DNA of 64,000 bases from Acheta domesticus (Eukaryota > Arthropoda > Insecta > Orthoptera > Gryllidae). Both the position numbers and the translations under genes were made by a program. Shown one piece after another: positions 45,971-57,676 of this stretch (its first letter is position 1; every line of letters begins with the position of its first letter). Location: assembly GCA_031308135.1 (NCBI GenBank), contig JAHLJT010000631.1, positions 222,509,433 through 222,573,432 on the forward strand. The letters are read 5' to 3'. The notes under the pieces were generated by a model. That model searched no databases. It was given only the letters and a program-made list of their open reading frames with translations, and was not told the origin of the DNA.

Positions 45971-47814
45971 GAACGTCTGTCTGTCCGTCCGTCTGTCTGT
46001 GAACAACGCTAGGGACTAAAGCGTTCAGCCGATTGTCTTCAAAATTAATACTCCCCGATCGATCTGAATAATCTCGCGGCTCCTTGAATTTGAAACCGAT
46101 ATTTTAATTTTGAAGGGTACTTTACATGAAGCCCCTGGGAAATTTTCAAAATTTTCAAAAAATGGCGCCAACAATTTAGACTAAACTTTGTTATTAAATA
46201 GTCTAAAGGCCATTTAAAAGAATTGCATAGGTCTCATATTGGTTGAAAATTCTGATTTTTCGAAAATTGAAGTCTTCCTACAACTACAATTATGAATATA
46301 CATTTTTTTCTTAATGAAATGTAATTATAAAAAAATAGGTCTTTAAATAAAGTCATATTAAATTCTTCAAAAACATAAATATATTTTTCGAAAAATTGTG
46401 TCAAACATAGACAATTTGTTATTTTCTTTAAACCATTAAACCAACCAACCGCACAATGTTTTTTTATTAAATTGGGACCTGAGATAGCATAAAGGAAGCT
46501 TAAGAAAATGGTGCAGGTTTCATGTTCGTTGAAATGTCTGATTTCGCAAAACATGAAAAAAATGAAAAAAAAAGTTCGGCGTCTTTCTACTACTGCAATT
46601 GTGAAGATACGATTGTTTTTCTTAATGAAAAATGCATATCAAAAATAGATCTTCAAATAAGGTCACGTTGAATTTTTTGAAAATATGAGTGGTTTTTCTA
46701 TAATTTTCTGACAAACGTAATAGCCCGCTCGGAATTGACTGCGCTTCGTTTTCGTCGTTTTCTTTCAACTACAACTTTAAAAATACAATTATTTTCTCAA
46801 CTAAATGTATTTATCAAAACTACATCTTGAAATAAGGTCACGCTTAATTTTTTTCAAAACAGGAGTAGTTTTTCTATAATTTTGTGACATATTAGCCCGC
46901 TGTAAATTTTCTGCACTTCGGACAGGTGGATGCGTCGTAAATTAGAATTTGCAATTTTGTATATTATTTCTTTGCTAGTTTCTTACATTCGACCTTTTGT
47001 TACACATTTACACATTCATCTTTAAAGTAATTATTTCTTTTCAAATATTGAAAAATAAAAATTGCTAAATTAAAACAACTAAAAAAAGAACTGAGAAAAA
47101 GAACATTTACATTAACGCTTACACGCCATGTTCATAAAAACAGCTCTAGTTTTTCATTGAAAATTGTCATACAGGACGAGGTCTTACTCTTCTTTAATAT
47201 TCTTGTAGTACTATTTCGACTCTGCTAGTAGTGCACTGAATAATTGAGAAAACTTAAAAGAAATATACTGTGGGCGGCGGTAGTTGGCAACTGGCAAGGC
47301 GATGGGGCAAGACCGTAAAGACAGTTAACACCAAGGAAATTAGAAAGCTTTACTACGAGAAAGTCTGTGCCATTCCATACCACCAATAGTTTAAAATATC
47401 TCTCACGCCGTAAATGGGAACATTTTCAGTAATTTGTAAACACTACTGCATTTACTAGGTAATGTTCAGCAAATTACTTCAAAAGATGTTTTTCGACAAC
47501 TCAAAAATATTCTTTGAAAAAGAGTTTCAAATTTCGCATTTACAGTAACGCAAGCCATTTTCGTAAAAACGGCTCTAAATTTTTAATTGAAACTTGCTAT
47601 TTAGGACAAGGTTTCACTCTTCTTTAACTTTTTTGAAGTAATATTTCGGCTCTACCATTAAGAAACTGAAAGGTTGATTTTTTAAAAATGTACTTTGAAC
47701 GGCGATAGATGGCAGCTGGCAAGAGGATGGGGCAAGACCGTAAAGCCAGTCCACATCAAGGAAATTAGAAGACTATTACGAGAAATTCTGTGTCATTGAT
47801 GTAGCACCACCAGT
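45971..47814 (-). mobile_element. Repeat B copy 5 with duplicated terminal segment
   Basis: The hairpin end is missing; the copy starts in the GTCTGTCTGTCCGTCC tract. It contains the CTAGGGACTAAAGCG and CGATCGATCTGAA landmarks and tandem modules around 46540-46870. The GGTGCTAC-type end appears twice, at 47371-47391 and 47781-47814, because the last ~420 bp are duplicated in tandem (GAAAATTGTCATACAGG at 47158, GAAACTTGCTATTTAGG at 47580). Confidence 0.75.
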
Positions 47815-48485
47815 TTTTTATTTGAATTCGTTTCAAACACGTTTCGAGGATTTTTATTTAAAGATATTAAATTATTCCTAAGGGTATTAGGAACGAGTAA
47901 AAAGAAATCGTAAGTAATTTCTGATTGTTGAGGACACACTCCTGAAGATGAGGATATATTCTCTAAATATAATTGTTCCAATGAAACGTTCAAAAGTGGC
48001 ACGTTTCTACTGAAATGCAGTTTTTTTCTCCTTCTCAGTAACAATAACAAGCCAGCGGCTTGGTATTGAGTAGCAGGCAGGGCAGACAAATGACGCGCTG
48101 ATCAGTGGGTGCAAGAGATTGGCAAACGTGTTATTCCATAAAATATACGAAATGGATAAGTATGCAATGAACATATAAATGCGGGTCTCAATCAGGTCAC
48201 TAAAAGGCTTCTGAGTGATGAAAATGGTTTGAGGCCATTGAAAATAGTTTCTCTTGAAAATACATTGTATAAACGAGTATCATATACTGCATGTACAATT
48301 AGCTCATTCATGCTGCCGGAAGCTTTTTAGATGTATCATGAGATAAATGTTTGCAGACTTTCTTAAACGATTGTTTCAATTAATACTATAGATATTCATT
48401 TATACAAGTGCTAAGACAGCACATACTTGCTCGTGTTATTGGTAACGGTTACCTAATATTAAAACAATACACATATCCTAATAAC
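47815..48485. other. Unassigned AT-rich sequence
   Basis: No supported feature. Confidence 0.4.
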
Positions 48486-49111
48486 TTGGGAGAGGATTTT
48501 TATGCCCCAAAATTCTTGAAATAATCTATTATAAATATGCATTTATGATTTAAACATTCTGAAATATGCACTTTAATATTCAATAAAAATTAACAATATT
48601 TCATTTTCTGTATAAACCTTTCTTGATAAAATTCAGGAAAAGGATGCTTGGAATAAAAAGATATATTTTTGTACAAACGTAAGATAATCTACCCTACTTC
48701 TCGGGAGAAATAATTGAAGTCAATATTCATCTCAGTGAAGTACATTTTACGTCGTTGAATTTCTTCTGCGTGGTTTAAAAAAATATCGAGAAATATCTTA
48801 CATCTGGACAGGGATTTTATCATTTATAGAAAAGAAAAACTGACAAGCTCTTTCTAATCAATGAACGCTCTCAAATAGTAGATTCTATAAAAAGAATAAA
48901 CGTTTTAGAGATAAGTCTCAATTTTAACGAAATATGCGCCTTTAATTACACGAACATGCACCAACTGAAAAAATCGGTCAAATATGCACAATTATGCACT
49001 AACATGTTAGTCCACATAGCATCCAATCTAACGAAATGTCAAGAAATTTCAGTAGTTATACCCTGAAGTAACGGACAAAAATATGCAAAATCACAGAAAT
49101 CCGCTTCCTAC
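48486..49111. mobile_element. Probable DNA element with ATGCA subterminal words
   Basis: Left end GGGAGAGGATTTTTATGC is matched imperfectly by the right end, whose minus strand reads AGGAAGCGGATTTCTGTG. TATGCA words recur near both ends (48536, 48565, 48932, 48953, 48977, 48987, 49082). It resembles the 16681-17434 element in design, but with ATGCA in place of ATGAC. No transposase is seen. Confidence 0.5.
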
Positions 49112-49207
49112 TAATAAAATTTGAGCCTTCGCTTAGAGAACTCAAACAGTGAAACTCAAAATTACCCGCAAATTCTAATATTTTGGTAAGTGATCCTCTC
49201 GGCTAGG

Positions 49208-49209
<2 letters not shown>

Positions 49210-49266
<57 letters not shown>
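49210..49266. repeat. (CT)n microsatellite
   Basis: About 28 uninterrupted CT dinucleotides. Confidence 0.98.
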
Positions 49267-49268
<2 letters not shown>

Positions 49269-49842
49269 CGCTCAAAATCTCAAAATACGAAGTCTGAAGG
49301 GAAGGAGGCCTCCGCATACTGCAGTCGAGGACGTCTGCTTTAAGAAGCAGCTCGACATGGGCGTTTAAATGGGCAAGACTTCTACAGCCTTGAGGGTCAT
49401 TTAATCTATGTGAATTAATTTTAATGAATATTTATTTAGTAATAACCATGAATATTGTGATTTAAAATTATTTTTATATTAAACATTTATAGTTTTACAT
49501 TCGTAAATATATTTTATTTATACGTATTGTACAAGCGTATTAATTTTCTCTTGATGGAATGTATGAGCAGTATACAGATTTTTTATAGTCTTTTTTTCTT
49601 TTATGGATAATGCAGTCTCTAAAGGAAAGAGCAATTGAATAGAGTAATTATGTTTCGTTTTAATCTTTTACGACTACCTTGCGATAACTTCGTGGTCTTT
49701 TACGGCAGTCAGATTACAATGTCAGCACTTCAGCATGGAATTCTATAAATATTCTTCGATTTTAACCTTACATCCCCCGCCTATCTTCACTTACAGAAAA
49801 TGTAAGAAAAAGAAATAATTAATGTAATTCTATTTACATTGT
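49267..49842. other. Unassigned AT-rich sequence
   Basis: Nothing recognised. Confidence 0.4.
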
Positions 49843-50094
49843 ACCGGGCGCGTATCCACGGGGAGGGAAATGAGGGACCCCCCCCCCCCTAAAATTCTGC
49901 AGTAACTATTAATTTTCACTTTTCGCGAAACTTTCAAGCAAATATATTTTCGGATAATCATTGAAACGAATAATATCGTATCGTAGCATGAGCCGAGTGT
50001 AGCCTGCGATATTTTACAAAATCTGCAATGTGACACATTTGACCAAAACATTTTGAAATTTCCCTCCCACAATTTGTCTCTGGATCCGTCCCTG
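49843..50094. mobile_element. Probable MITE, hAT-like ends
   Basis: Left CCGGGCGCGTATCCACGGGGAGG and right (minus strand) CAGGGACGGATCCAGAG are imperfect inverted repeats, followed on each side by GGGAGGGAAAT-type sequence. The CAGGGrCGkATCCA theme with C/G-runs is common among short hAT-like elements. Size is 252 bp; no clear target duplication. Confidence 0.55.
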
Positions 50095-50529
50095 ATAATA
50101 CCAATCAACCAGCGCTAACATCAATTCCTTTAATTGCTTTTATAATCATGTTATTTTCCAGCGGACTATTCAAGAATAAATATTGAATGTGGTTTTCCTC
50201 GTATTATAAATTAGGGAAGAAAAATGGCTTTTCTAATACAAACTTTCATGATTGTGACAAGCAAGAAAACCCCACCGGATTTTTTATAGGAGAATTTGCA
50301 TCAATTGTGAAGTTATGTGGGATTGTACGCATACAGAACGTTGAGAATTCCAAAGAATAGATGTTGTTAGGGCAACGAATCAATACACAAAAAGATCCCA
50401 TGCTTAATTTCAGAGCGTCATGCTGTTACGAGTTATCAGGCCCAGTGGTCATTAGGTGCTATAAATTTGAAGGAGGCTTTGGAAGTCGTGGTCATGCAGC
50501 GAGTTAGAAATGCTTATTAAACACTATTC
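50095..50529. other. Unassigned sequence
   Basis: No supported feature. Confidence 0.4.
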
Positions 50530-53150
50530 ATTCCAATTTAACAATCAACTTCCTCTTGAAATCCTTTCTTTAATAACCAATATTAATAATATTAATTACT
50601 ATTTTTCCGTTGTCTACAACCTCCTACACATTTCCTCTCGTAACATTTAAAAACATCTTTAACAATATAAACAAAATCATTCTTCTTGGCGATTTAAATT
50701 TTAAATATCAAATTTGGGATTGTAATACTACCAACCTAACGGAATTAAATTACGTAATTCTCTCGTTTCTAATAATGTTCAAATACATTCCCCTTCTGAA
50801 CCTACTTACTATTCATATAATAATAATATTATTCCTGATATTCTTGATATTATTCTTACACAAAATTTTCCTTTTTCTATAACGTAAAATGTACTTCCTG
50901 AATTAGACTCTGACCATTTTCCAATACAGTAATCCCTCAACACTCGCGAGAGTTAGGTTCCCAAAAAACATCGCGAATGTTAAATCCGCGAATGTTGAGT
51001 CTATCATTTAATGATGAAAGGTGGGTTAGACTCCTCGACATCGAAAAACTGTTTAAATAAGAAAGAAAAAATACTGTAGAACCGAGTAAGCGCTACTACA
51101 AACAGAATTAACAATTAAAATCCCAAAATGAAATAAAATAATGTTTGAAACTTATTTCAAAGGTGATAGGATTTGGTAATTGTTTTTGTTTCATCACCCT
51201 CCTCGTTCTAATATCCAAATATGGAAGAGTTACTGCTTCTATTTTCTCTTAAATTTCGAAGTTATTTCCATGTTCTGATCACTTTCGAATGCCAGTTCCA
51301 CCAGAGCTTGTTGATTTTAGAACGTCAACGTTGGTCCAGGACGCAGTTTCGGTTCCGTTACTTCATCATTACCGTCGAGGAGATTTTCTTCACTGATGAT
51401 TTCCCGAAGCTCCTATACAATGAGTACTTTATAATGAGAGTTGCACAGATCCTGAATGACTTTTCTGTTCCTTTGGCCAAAACCTTTACCTCCAATTGTC
51501 ACAACTAAATTAAATTATTTTACAATTCAATATTTACAATTATTAAATTCTGTAAATGCGAATTGACATTTCATCTTTTAAATTTTTACAGAAAGTGATA
51601 CTTTGAAATCCGACGTCTGCTGAGTTCGTTTCCCAAATGACGCTGATAATGGGGATTAAATGGGCTCGCTTTAAAACAAAATGTAGTACGACCAAAAGAC
51701 GCACTCGCCAATGTTAAAACCAGTAGCATTTCTCTAATCGCGAATGTTTGGAACTCGCGAATAGTGAATTCGCGGACGTCGAGGGATTACTGTACTTGTT
51801 ACTTTATCCTTTTCCTTGAATATTTCTTCTTCTATTTCCACATCTCTTTTTCGAAAAATTATCTGGACTGACTTTCAATACGATATTGAAAATAATATTC
51901 AGTTTCCTCATAATATACAATCAACAAATGAAATTGACAATTACTTATCTTATTTTACCGCTACAATACATAAGACATTTTACTTTCATTCGAGCTTTGT
52001 ACCTAAATTCACCCCTAGTCCCTGTAAAGCACTACCTTTTCGTATTCTTATCCCAATAAAAACTAAACACACTTTACGTCGTTATTGACAATTAACTCGA
52101 AGTCGTAATATTAAATCTAAACTTAACAAAATTTCGCACATTATAAAATCTAGAATACTTTTATTTAAATTTCATCAATATCAACACTTCCATCAACAAA
52201 TCCACCCTCAATCTAAACAATTATGATCTACAATTAAACGACTTTAAAATGAAAAAACTCTCGTTCCTAACCTACAAGACGTCTCCACTGTCCACAATGA
52301 TCCTGAAAAAATTAAATTACTAGGTTCACTCTTCCAATCTTCCTTTATTGCTAATGCAGTACATAATACTAAACTTCACAATGCTTTCCCACTTCCTTGC
52401 CCTTCCTAATTATAACGTTCCATAACTTATTCCTTTTATATCCGCTACTAAAATTCATAATATTATAAAAAAACTTAAAATTCGCAAATGAACTGGATTT
52501 TATCTAATTACTAATAAATCACTGAAATTCTTAGGTAATATATCCATTGATACTTTCACTAATATTTTGAATTTTTCTCTTCATGTTCACTATTTTCCTA
52601 ATATTGGGAAATTAGTTACAATTATCCCTATTCGTACATCAAAGAAAGACCCAAGATTTCCTTCAAAGTATCAGCCTATTAGTTTACTGTCTTCGTTATC
52701 AATAATGCATGCAATTATATTTCTTCACAGACTTCATACACTCACTTCTCAAAATAATATTATTCAACCCCCACAATTTGTATTTACGCACAAACATTCT
52801 ACTCTTCATCAGCTATTGCATATTACTGATCACAAAAGAATTATCTATTTCTTTTCATTTAAAAAAACACGCACTTGCAATATTTTTAGATATAGAAAAG
52901 GCATTCAACAGTTTGGCACGATGGTTTAATCTATAAACTTTATCTTTTAGGTATTCCTATTTATCTTATAAATATTATTCAAATTTCCTATCTAACAGAA
53001 TATTCATTGCTAAATATAATAACTTCTTCTCTCAAACTTTTAACATCTCTGCCGGGGTCCCTCAAGGTTCCTGTCTTCTCCTCTGCTATTCAATATTTAT
53101 GCTCACTCTCACGAAAGCGACCGTGCTGGAAACACCCAACTGATTGGTAT
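50530..53150 (+). pseudogene. Decayed Jockey-type LINE ORF2 (endonuclease and reverse transcriptase)
   Basis: Homology moves between frames. At about 50560-50720 the endonuclease region has LGDLNFKYQIWDC, corresponding to the GDLN-AKH-W motif. Near 50905 comes an LDSDHFP motif. After the inserted element, 51810-52380 is the linker. Around 52610-52700 is KLVTIIPI then SKYQPISLLSSLS, early reverse-transcriptase motifs. Around 52880-52910 is FLDIEKAFNS (catalytic motif A), and at 53045-53075 SAGVPQGS (motif B). The copy ends before the YADD motif. Several stops and frameshifts make it dead. ORF1, the 5' UTR and the 3' end were not found. Confidence 0.85.
50927..51792. mobile_element. Pogo/Tigger-like element nested in the Jockey copy
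   Basis: CAGTAATCCCTCAACACTCG at the left is inverse to the right end, minus strand CAGTAATCCCTCGACGTCCG. It is flanked by TA on both sides (50925-50926, 51793-51794). The inner end carries repeats of CGCGAATGTT. The CAGTAATCCCTCG terminus is characteristic of Tigger-type pogo elements. It is 866 bp without a transposase frame I can recognise; the 95-codon frame at 51221 is not convincing. Confidence 0.85.
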
Positions 53151-54569
53151 GTTTCAATGTTAGTTTTCAGTATAATCTGGGGTCAAGGGTGAAGAATAGC
53201 TAGGCGAATATTTGATTGTTAATTTACAGATCGGCATGGGGTAGAGCCACATTTGAAAATGTAATTAATGTGAAATTATAATTGTGATTTTTGTTTCTTA
53301 TGTTAAAGTAATTTGTTTGATTTAAATGAGACAGACTTCGTATTTTACAAAACATTTATGTCAGGATAGCTTCGTAGATGGGAAGAAAAATTTTAATAAG
53401 TTAATTGAAAAACGTCGCGTGTAGAGCTTCCACCTGAAACCTAGCGAGGATCAGTCGCGTCGCGATATAATTGAGAAAAGCCATTACATTACATAAAGAA
53501 TCAGATAGTCAAAGGCATTCCGGGAGTATTTGGGAATTTATTCGAACGATAAGCAAAAAAAAAGATAGTAATAGGGGTACCGAAGACATCACATGGACAA
53601 CACCTGACTTGGAAAACCAACTGAAAAGACATCCGAAAAGTTAATACTAAGCTTACGAACAATAATTTCAAAAAAACGTACGGTACATTCATGTAATTCA
53701 GACAACAAGTTAATTACTTAATTCATGAGCTCTCAAAAATTGTGCAAAAGTAGCGCAATAAATGTTAAATTTCATTTTTTAAAGAGAAAAGTCTGATAAT
53801 TCAATGTAGTTGCCATAAGTTCAATAGTAAGCTTTTCATCCAAAGAACTACCAGTAATCGTGATTATGTATAGAATTACACGTAAACATGCAGCAGGTAA
53901 GACGAATAATGTCGTATGTCGAAAGTTGAATTTGAAGTTGAAAGTTGAATTTGAAAGTAAAGGTAACAGTAAAATAATACGTCAACATCGAGAGAATCAA
54001 TGAGCACAGCAGGGCAACGATAGAAATAATTGTATTGCTAATATCAGTAGAAAGTAGGAAGTCATAAATCGTCTTTTCTGCCAGTTTTCACTTGTCTACA
54101 CACAGCCAATACATCGGCACTGCTAACACGGTGTAAAAGGTATTTCCTAATAAATGTGCACACGAGAATGATGTAAACACTGATCAGATATTAAATTGAT
54201 AATACTTATTTTCTGAAATTGATAACAGTAAACATTTTGTCAAATTAGAAATTTAACAAATTAAATAATGCAGTACATTTTTTCAAGGCTTAGGAATTAT
54301 TTTCATAATTGAGATGTGACCAACCTTTCCTCCTGTCTCCTTGGGTAATTTGCACCCTCTATTACGCTTTCCTCTCGAGTTGACTGGGAGAGTAACGAGG
54401 TTTTATCAAGAGATCAAAGAACATCAAGTGGGGAACCCCCATTGAATAGAATGGGCCATCAGAACAACGAAGTTAAACTGTAAGATTAAGCCTACATTGC
54501 AAACGACTCTGGACGACGGACAAGGCGTCGCGTAGCTGGGGATTCCCCGAACTGTGCTTCTGGTTGCGT
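53151..54569. other. Unassigned AT-rich sequence
   Basis: No gene, RNA or repeat recognised. Confidence 0.4.
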
Positions 54570-54738
54570 CGCCGCCTCTACTACCACTGCCCCCACCGCC
54601 GCGTCCGCCGCCGTCGAAGCCGCCGCAGCCGCCGCGCGCCGCCGTCACCGCTGCTGCCACTGCCGCTGCCGCCGCCGTCACCGTTACCGCCGCCGCCGCC
54701 GCCGCCTTCTCCCCTGCCGCCACCGCAGTCGCCGTCGC
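54570..54738. repeat. CCG/GCC-rich trinucleotide tract
   Basis: Mainly GCC/CGC triplets with CTG and GTC interruptions. The same composition resumes at about 55285 on the far side of the SINE. Alanine- and proline-like frames are artefacts. Confidence 0.85.
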
Positions 54739-54740
54739 TG

Positions 54741-55288
54741 ATTGACTGTTAGCGATTCCAGACGCGTCAACTGCTAAAGTCATTAGTTCCGTAAGTGTAG
54801 TATATTTCCATCTCGGGAGGTGATGATCTTCCCTCGCTGGTTGGCGAGATCCGGCGCCGACCTACTGTCGGCTAACGGGTTTTTCCTCGGACAGGTATCT
54901 CCCACCAGCAGGCCACAGCCCAGCCGGGACAAGCTCTAAGCATGCAATCGGTCTCATGGCATATGTGGTAGTGAAGTGCATGTTAATGTGTATGCACGTA
55001 TGGGATAAGGATAGGGCAAGGAAGAGGAGGAAAGATCGCGCGCGGTGCGTGGCCCGTTTGTTAGGGTACTACTCTGGCATTAGCCTGGTGTTCCGGAAAA
55101 AACACGAAAAACCAGCGATCAGAGCAGCCGGCCGCCAGAATTCTCTTCAAGACAGTGACTGAATTTGACCTAGCTGACCAACTAGGGTCGTGAAAAATGC
55201 CAATGTCGGGACTCGAATGTAGGACCTCCCGATGAGAGGCACTGCAGCGACGTAAGACGCTGCAATGCCCTGAGCCACCTCTCTCCCG
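54741..55288 (-). mobile_element. SINE-A copy 7, inserted in the CCG tract
   Basis: Full-length: degraded AATC tail at the left (TGATTGACTG), GACGCGTCAACTGCTAAAGTC, GAAAGATCGCGCGCGGTGCG, then the head with GTCGGGACTCGAA and CTGAGCCACCTCTCTCCCG. Flanking GTCGCCGTC occurs on both sides and may be the target duplication or just tract sequence. Confidence 0.85.
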
Positions 55289-55762
55289 TCCGTCGCCGTC
55301 CCTGTCACCGTTGCCATCCCAATCGCCGCCGCCGCCGCCACTGCCGCAACTGTGCCTCCTGCAGCGAGATTCCGAGAACGCGCGGGTCTGGGTATCGTTT
55401 CGAGGGAACGCGTATTCCATTCAAGAGCGAAATGTATGGACCCGCCGCTTCGGGGAACTGTGTCGCGCGGCTGACGGTGCCACCAATCACCAAGACACGT
55501 GAAGGGCATGCAATGTTGCGCCATCGCCGCCACTTCGTTCCTCGCGCTGTCCTCTGGACCAGCGTGCCCTCGCCGCGCTCCCATGGCGTTGTGCGGTAGT
55601 TCGCTCGCTGAACTCTTTTGTTGCTTCAAAACATTCTCTTTCAGTTGTGGACGCCTTTGCCTGAACTACACTAGAGATACACTAATATATTTCTACCCTG
55701 TGGCGAAAAGAGTTTAACTATTGTTTTGTGCTGCTTGTTCCTACGTATAATTCTTGGGAACT
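55289..55762. other. GC-rich block
   Basis: CCG-rich start, then CpG-rich unique-looking sequence to about 55620. Frames on both strands have no motif. It may be regulatory. Confidence 0.4.
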
Positions 55763-56101
55763 ACAGGATAGTGTCGGAAATTCGAAGTAGACGGGACCGG
55801 GCCTAGTTCAAATTAATGGAAACTCGAATGATCGAAAATGATTAATTTATTAAAAAAGAAATACAAACAACTTTTAAATTTCAAAGTATGAATTTTTCAT
55901 TAAAAATGTACTTTCATAATATTATTACATTAATTGCTAAAGATAAGTTAATTACATCTTAAAGTAACTGTCAATGTTTTTTGTTTAAGTACGTTGTTTC
56001 TTGAACGTTATTTTTATTACTTATTTTTTAGTAAGTCGGATTAAACTCGGACTTCAGGAAACTCGAACTATAGACACTCGAATTATACAGACTCAACTGT
56101 A
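55763..56101. mobile_element. Possible pogo-like MITE
   Basis: The right end on the minus strand reads CTACAGTTGAGTCTGTATAA then TTCGAGTGTC. The left end CTACAGGATAGTGTCGGAAA then TTCGAAGTAG is only partly inverse. ACTCGAA words recur at both sides. About 340 bp, no frame. Confidence 0.45.
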
Positions 56102-56740
56102 GCTAGCCGTCTGGCAGATACACGATCAAATTAAAGTCGCCTTGATGTGGAGATGTGTACATTCTCTGATAGATCTGACTGATGCAAGATGCATTCTGAA
56201 TTTGAAAGATTTGCGAGAAACCTTCAAGCGCCGGTTTTGTCACTTGTTAGTACCCCATCACCTTCGCGACTCATGTCGCGATGGTCAACAGGACGCTCCT
56301 TCTCTAAATTATTTGCACCTTCCTCACCTTCAATTGCTATTCTTTCCTTGCATATTTCCATTGCAAGGACACTCACCAAACAATTTCTATTAATATGAAC
56401 GAAGGTAATATTCTGAAAGGGTAAGCAATGTGCATAATGTTGAATGCAAGTATAAGATGTTTATTAAATTTCTTATGAAGTAATGGGATAATGAGAGTGA
56501 TAAAAATTAATTTATGTTCAATTCAGAGTGACTAGCCCTGTTAAGTGAGCGACTAAATGTTGTTATTTATTAGACCTTAATTGTCATATTGTCATACATA
56601 CATAACCTATCAACCGTTTCCACTTCTTCCACCATTTAATTTCATTGCGTTCTCCTGACCATGCTGCGATGATCTCTATCCGGAATGTTGGTTGTATGTC
56701 ACTTTCTCATCTTCCTATTATTCTGCCCCACTGCGCTGTT
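56102..56740. other. Unassigned sequence
   Basis: The frames at 56142-56398 carry no recognisable domain. Confidence 0.35.
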
Positions 56741-56960
56741 GGTAGGATCGCCGCCTTGGCCTCCTCCCCCACTTCCGCCATCGCAGCTTCCGCCGCCGCC
56801 GCCGCCGCCGCGGCGCTGCGCTGCGCTGCGCGGGGCCCGTTGCAGATGTGGCTGGTGACCTTGGCCTTCAGAGCGCCTCGTGTGCGCGCGTGACTCTTGG
56901 ACGGACGCGCAGTGGGCACAGAGCGCCGAAACGCGCGCATCGGATGCCACGTGTAATGCC
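56741..56960. other. CpG-rich block
   Basis: GCC-repeat core at about 56785-56815 within CpG-rich sequence. Alanine-rich frames here are compositional. Confidence 0.45.
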
Positions 56961-57081
56961 GTTCGAATGACGCGTACAAAATGTTGCGAACAACAACTTT
57001 TTAGTTTAAGATGTAAATTACTGAATGTTTCTATGAATTTGCAAATTGCATATGGCGGCTCCATCATAATTAATTCATTTC

Positions 57082-57099
57082 ATAATAATAATAATAATA

Positions 57100-57157
<58 letters not shown>
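57082..57157. repeat. (AAT)n microsatellite
   Basis: About 25 AAT triplets with one interruption, ending exactly where LINE-derived sequence begins. Confidence 0.97.
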
Positions 57158-57646
57158 CAAACAGACCTGACATTGTTCTGTTTGATAAAACAGCAAAAAC
57201 AGCGATGATTGTCGATGTAGCAGATCCTTCGGATGAAAAATTAATATCGACATTAGCAGAGAAAAAACGAAAATATCAACCACTGGCTGTCGAATTAAAG
57301 GATATGTACAGACTGCGAAGAGTGGACATAGTTCCTGTGGTAGTGTCCGTAAATGGTGTAGTCACAAAAAACTGGCAGAAAGCTGGAGAAATTTTGCAAC
57401 TGCAAGAAAAACATCTGAGAACCATGCAGAAAGCAGCTTTACTTGGTACAGCGAACATTGTCAGAAACTTTTTGAGAAATGATTGAGAGAATTAACAATA
57501 GAAGTTAATGCATCACTAGAAGATTGTGAAATAATGTGCATGATTTAAAATTGAGAATAACTCTTTAAGTGTTTGTTCTGTATACTTTATTTTCTTTGTA
57601 TCTCCACCCCGACATTTTTTATATTTAAAAAAAGAAAAATTATAAA
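57158..57646 (+). pseudogene. 3' end of a Dong/R4-like LINE, lodged between TAA repeats
   Basis: An open frame from 57163 to 57486 (about 107 codons) carries RPDIVLFD, then MIVDVADPSD, K..KYQPLA, a DMYRLRRVDIVPVVVS block, and the ending LLGTANIVRNFL. I recognise this as the C-terminal restriction-enzyme-like endonuclease of R4/Dong-type elements; the PD and VD pair are likely catalytic-site residues. Reverse transcriptase is absent (5' truncation). A 3' UTR of about 160 bp follows. It is bounded by (AAT)n before and TAATAATAAT at 57648 after. The Bombyx element Dong is known to insert into TAA repeats. Confidence 0.7.
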
Positions 57647-57676
57647 GTTATAATAATAATAAAAATAATAATAATT
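57647..57676. repeat. Short (TAA)n remnant
   Basis: TAATAATAATAAAAATAATA-type sequence directly after the LINE 3' UTR. Confidence 0.9.

Noticed and set aside
51221..51508. Transposase fragment inside the Tigger-like element
   Set aside because: The 95-codon frame shows no helix-turn-helix or DDE residues that I can recognise in either direction.
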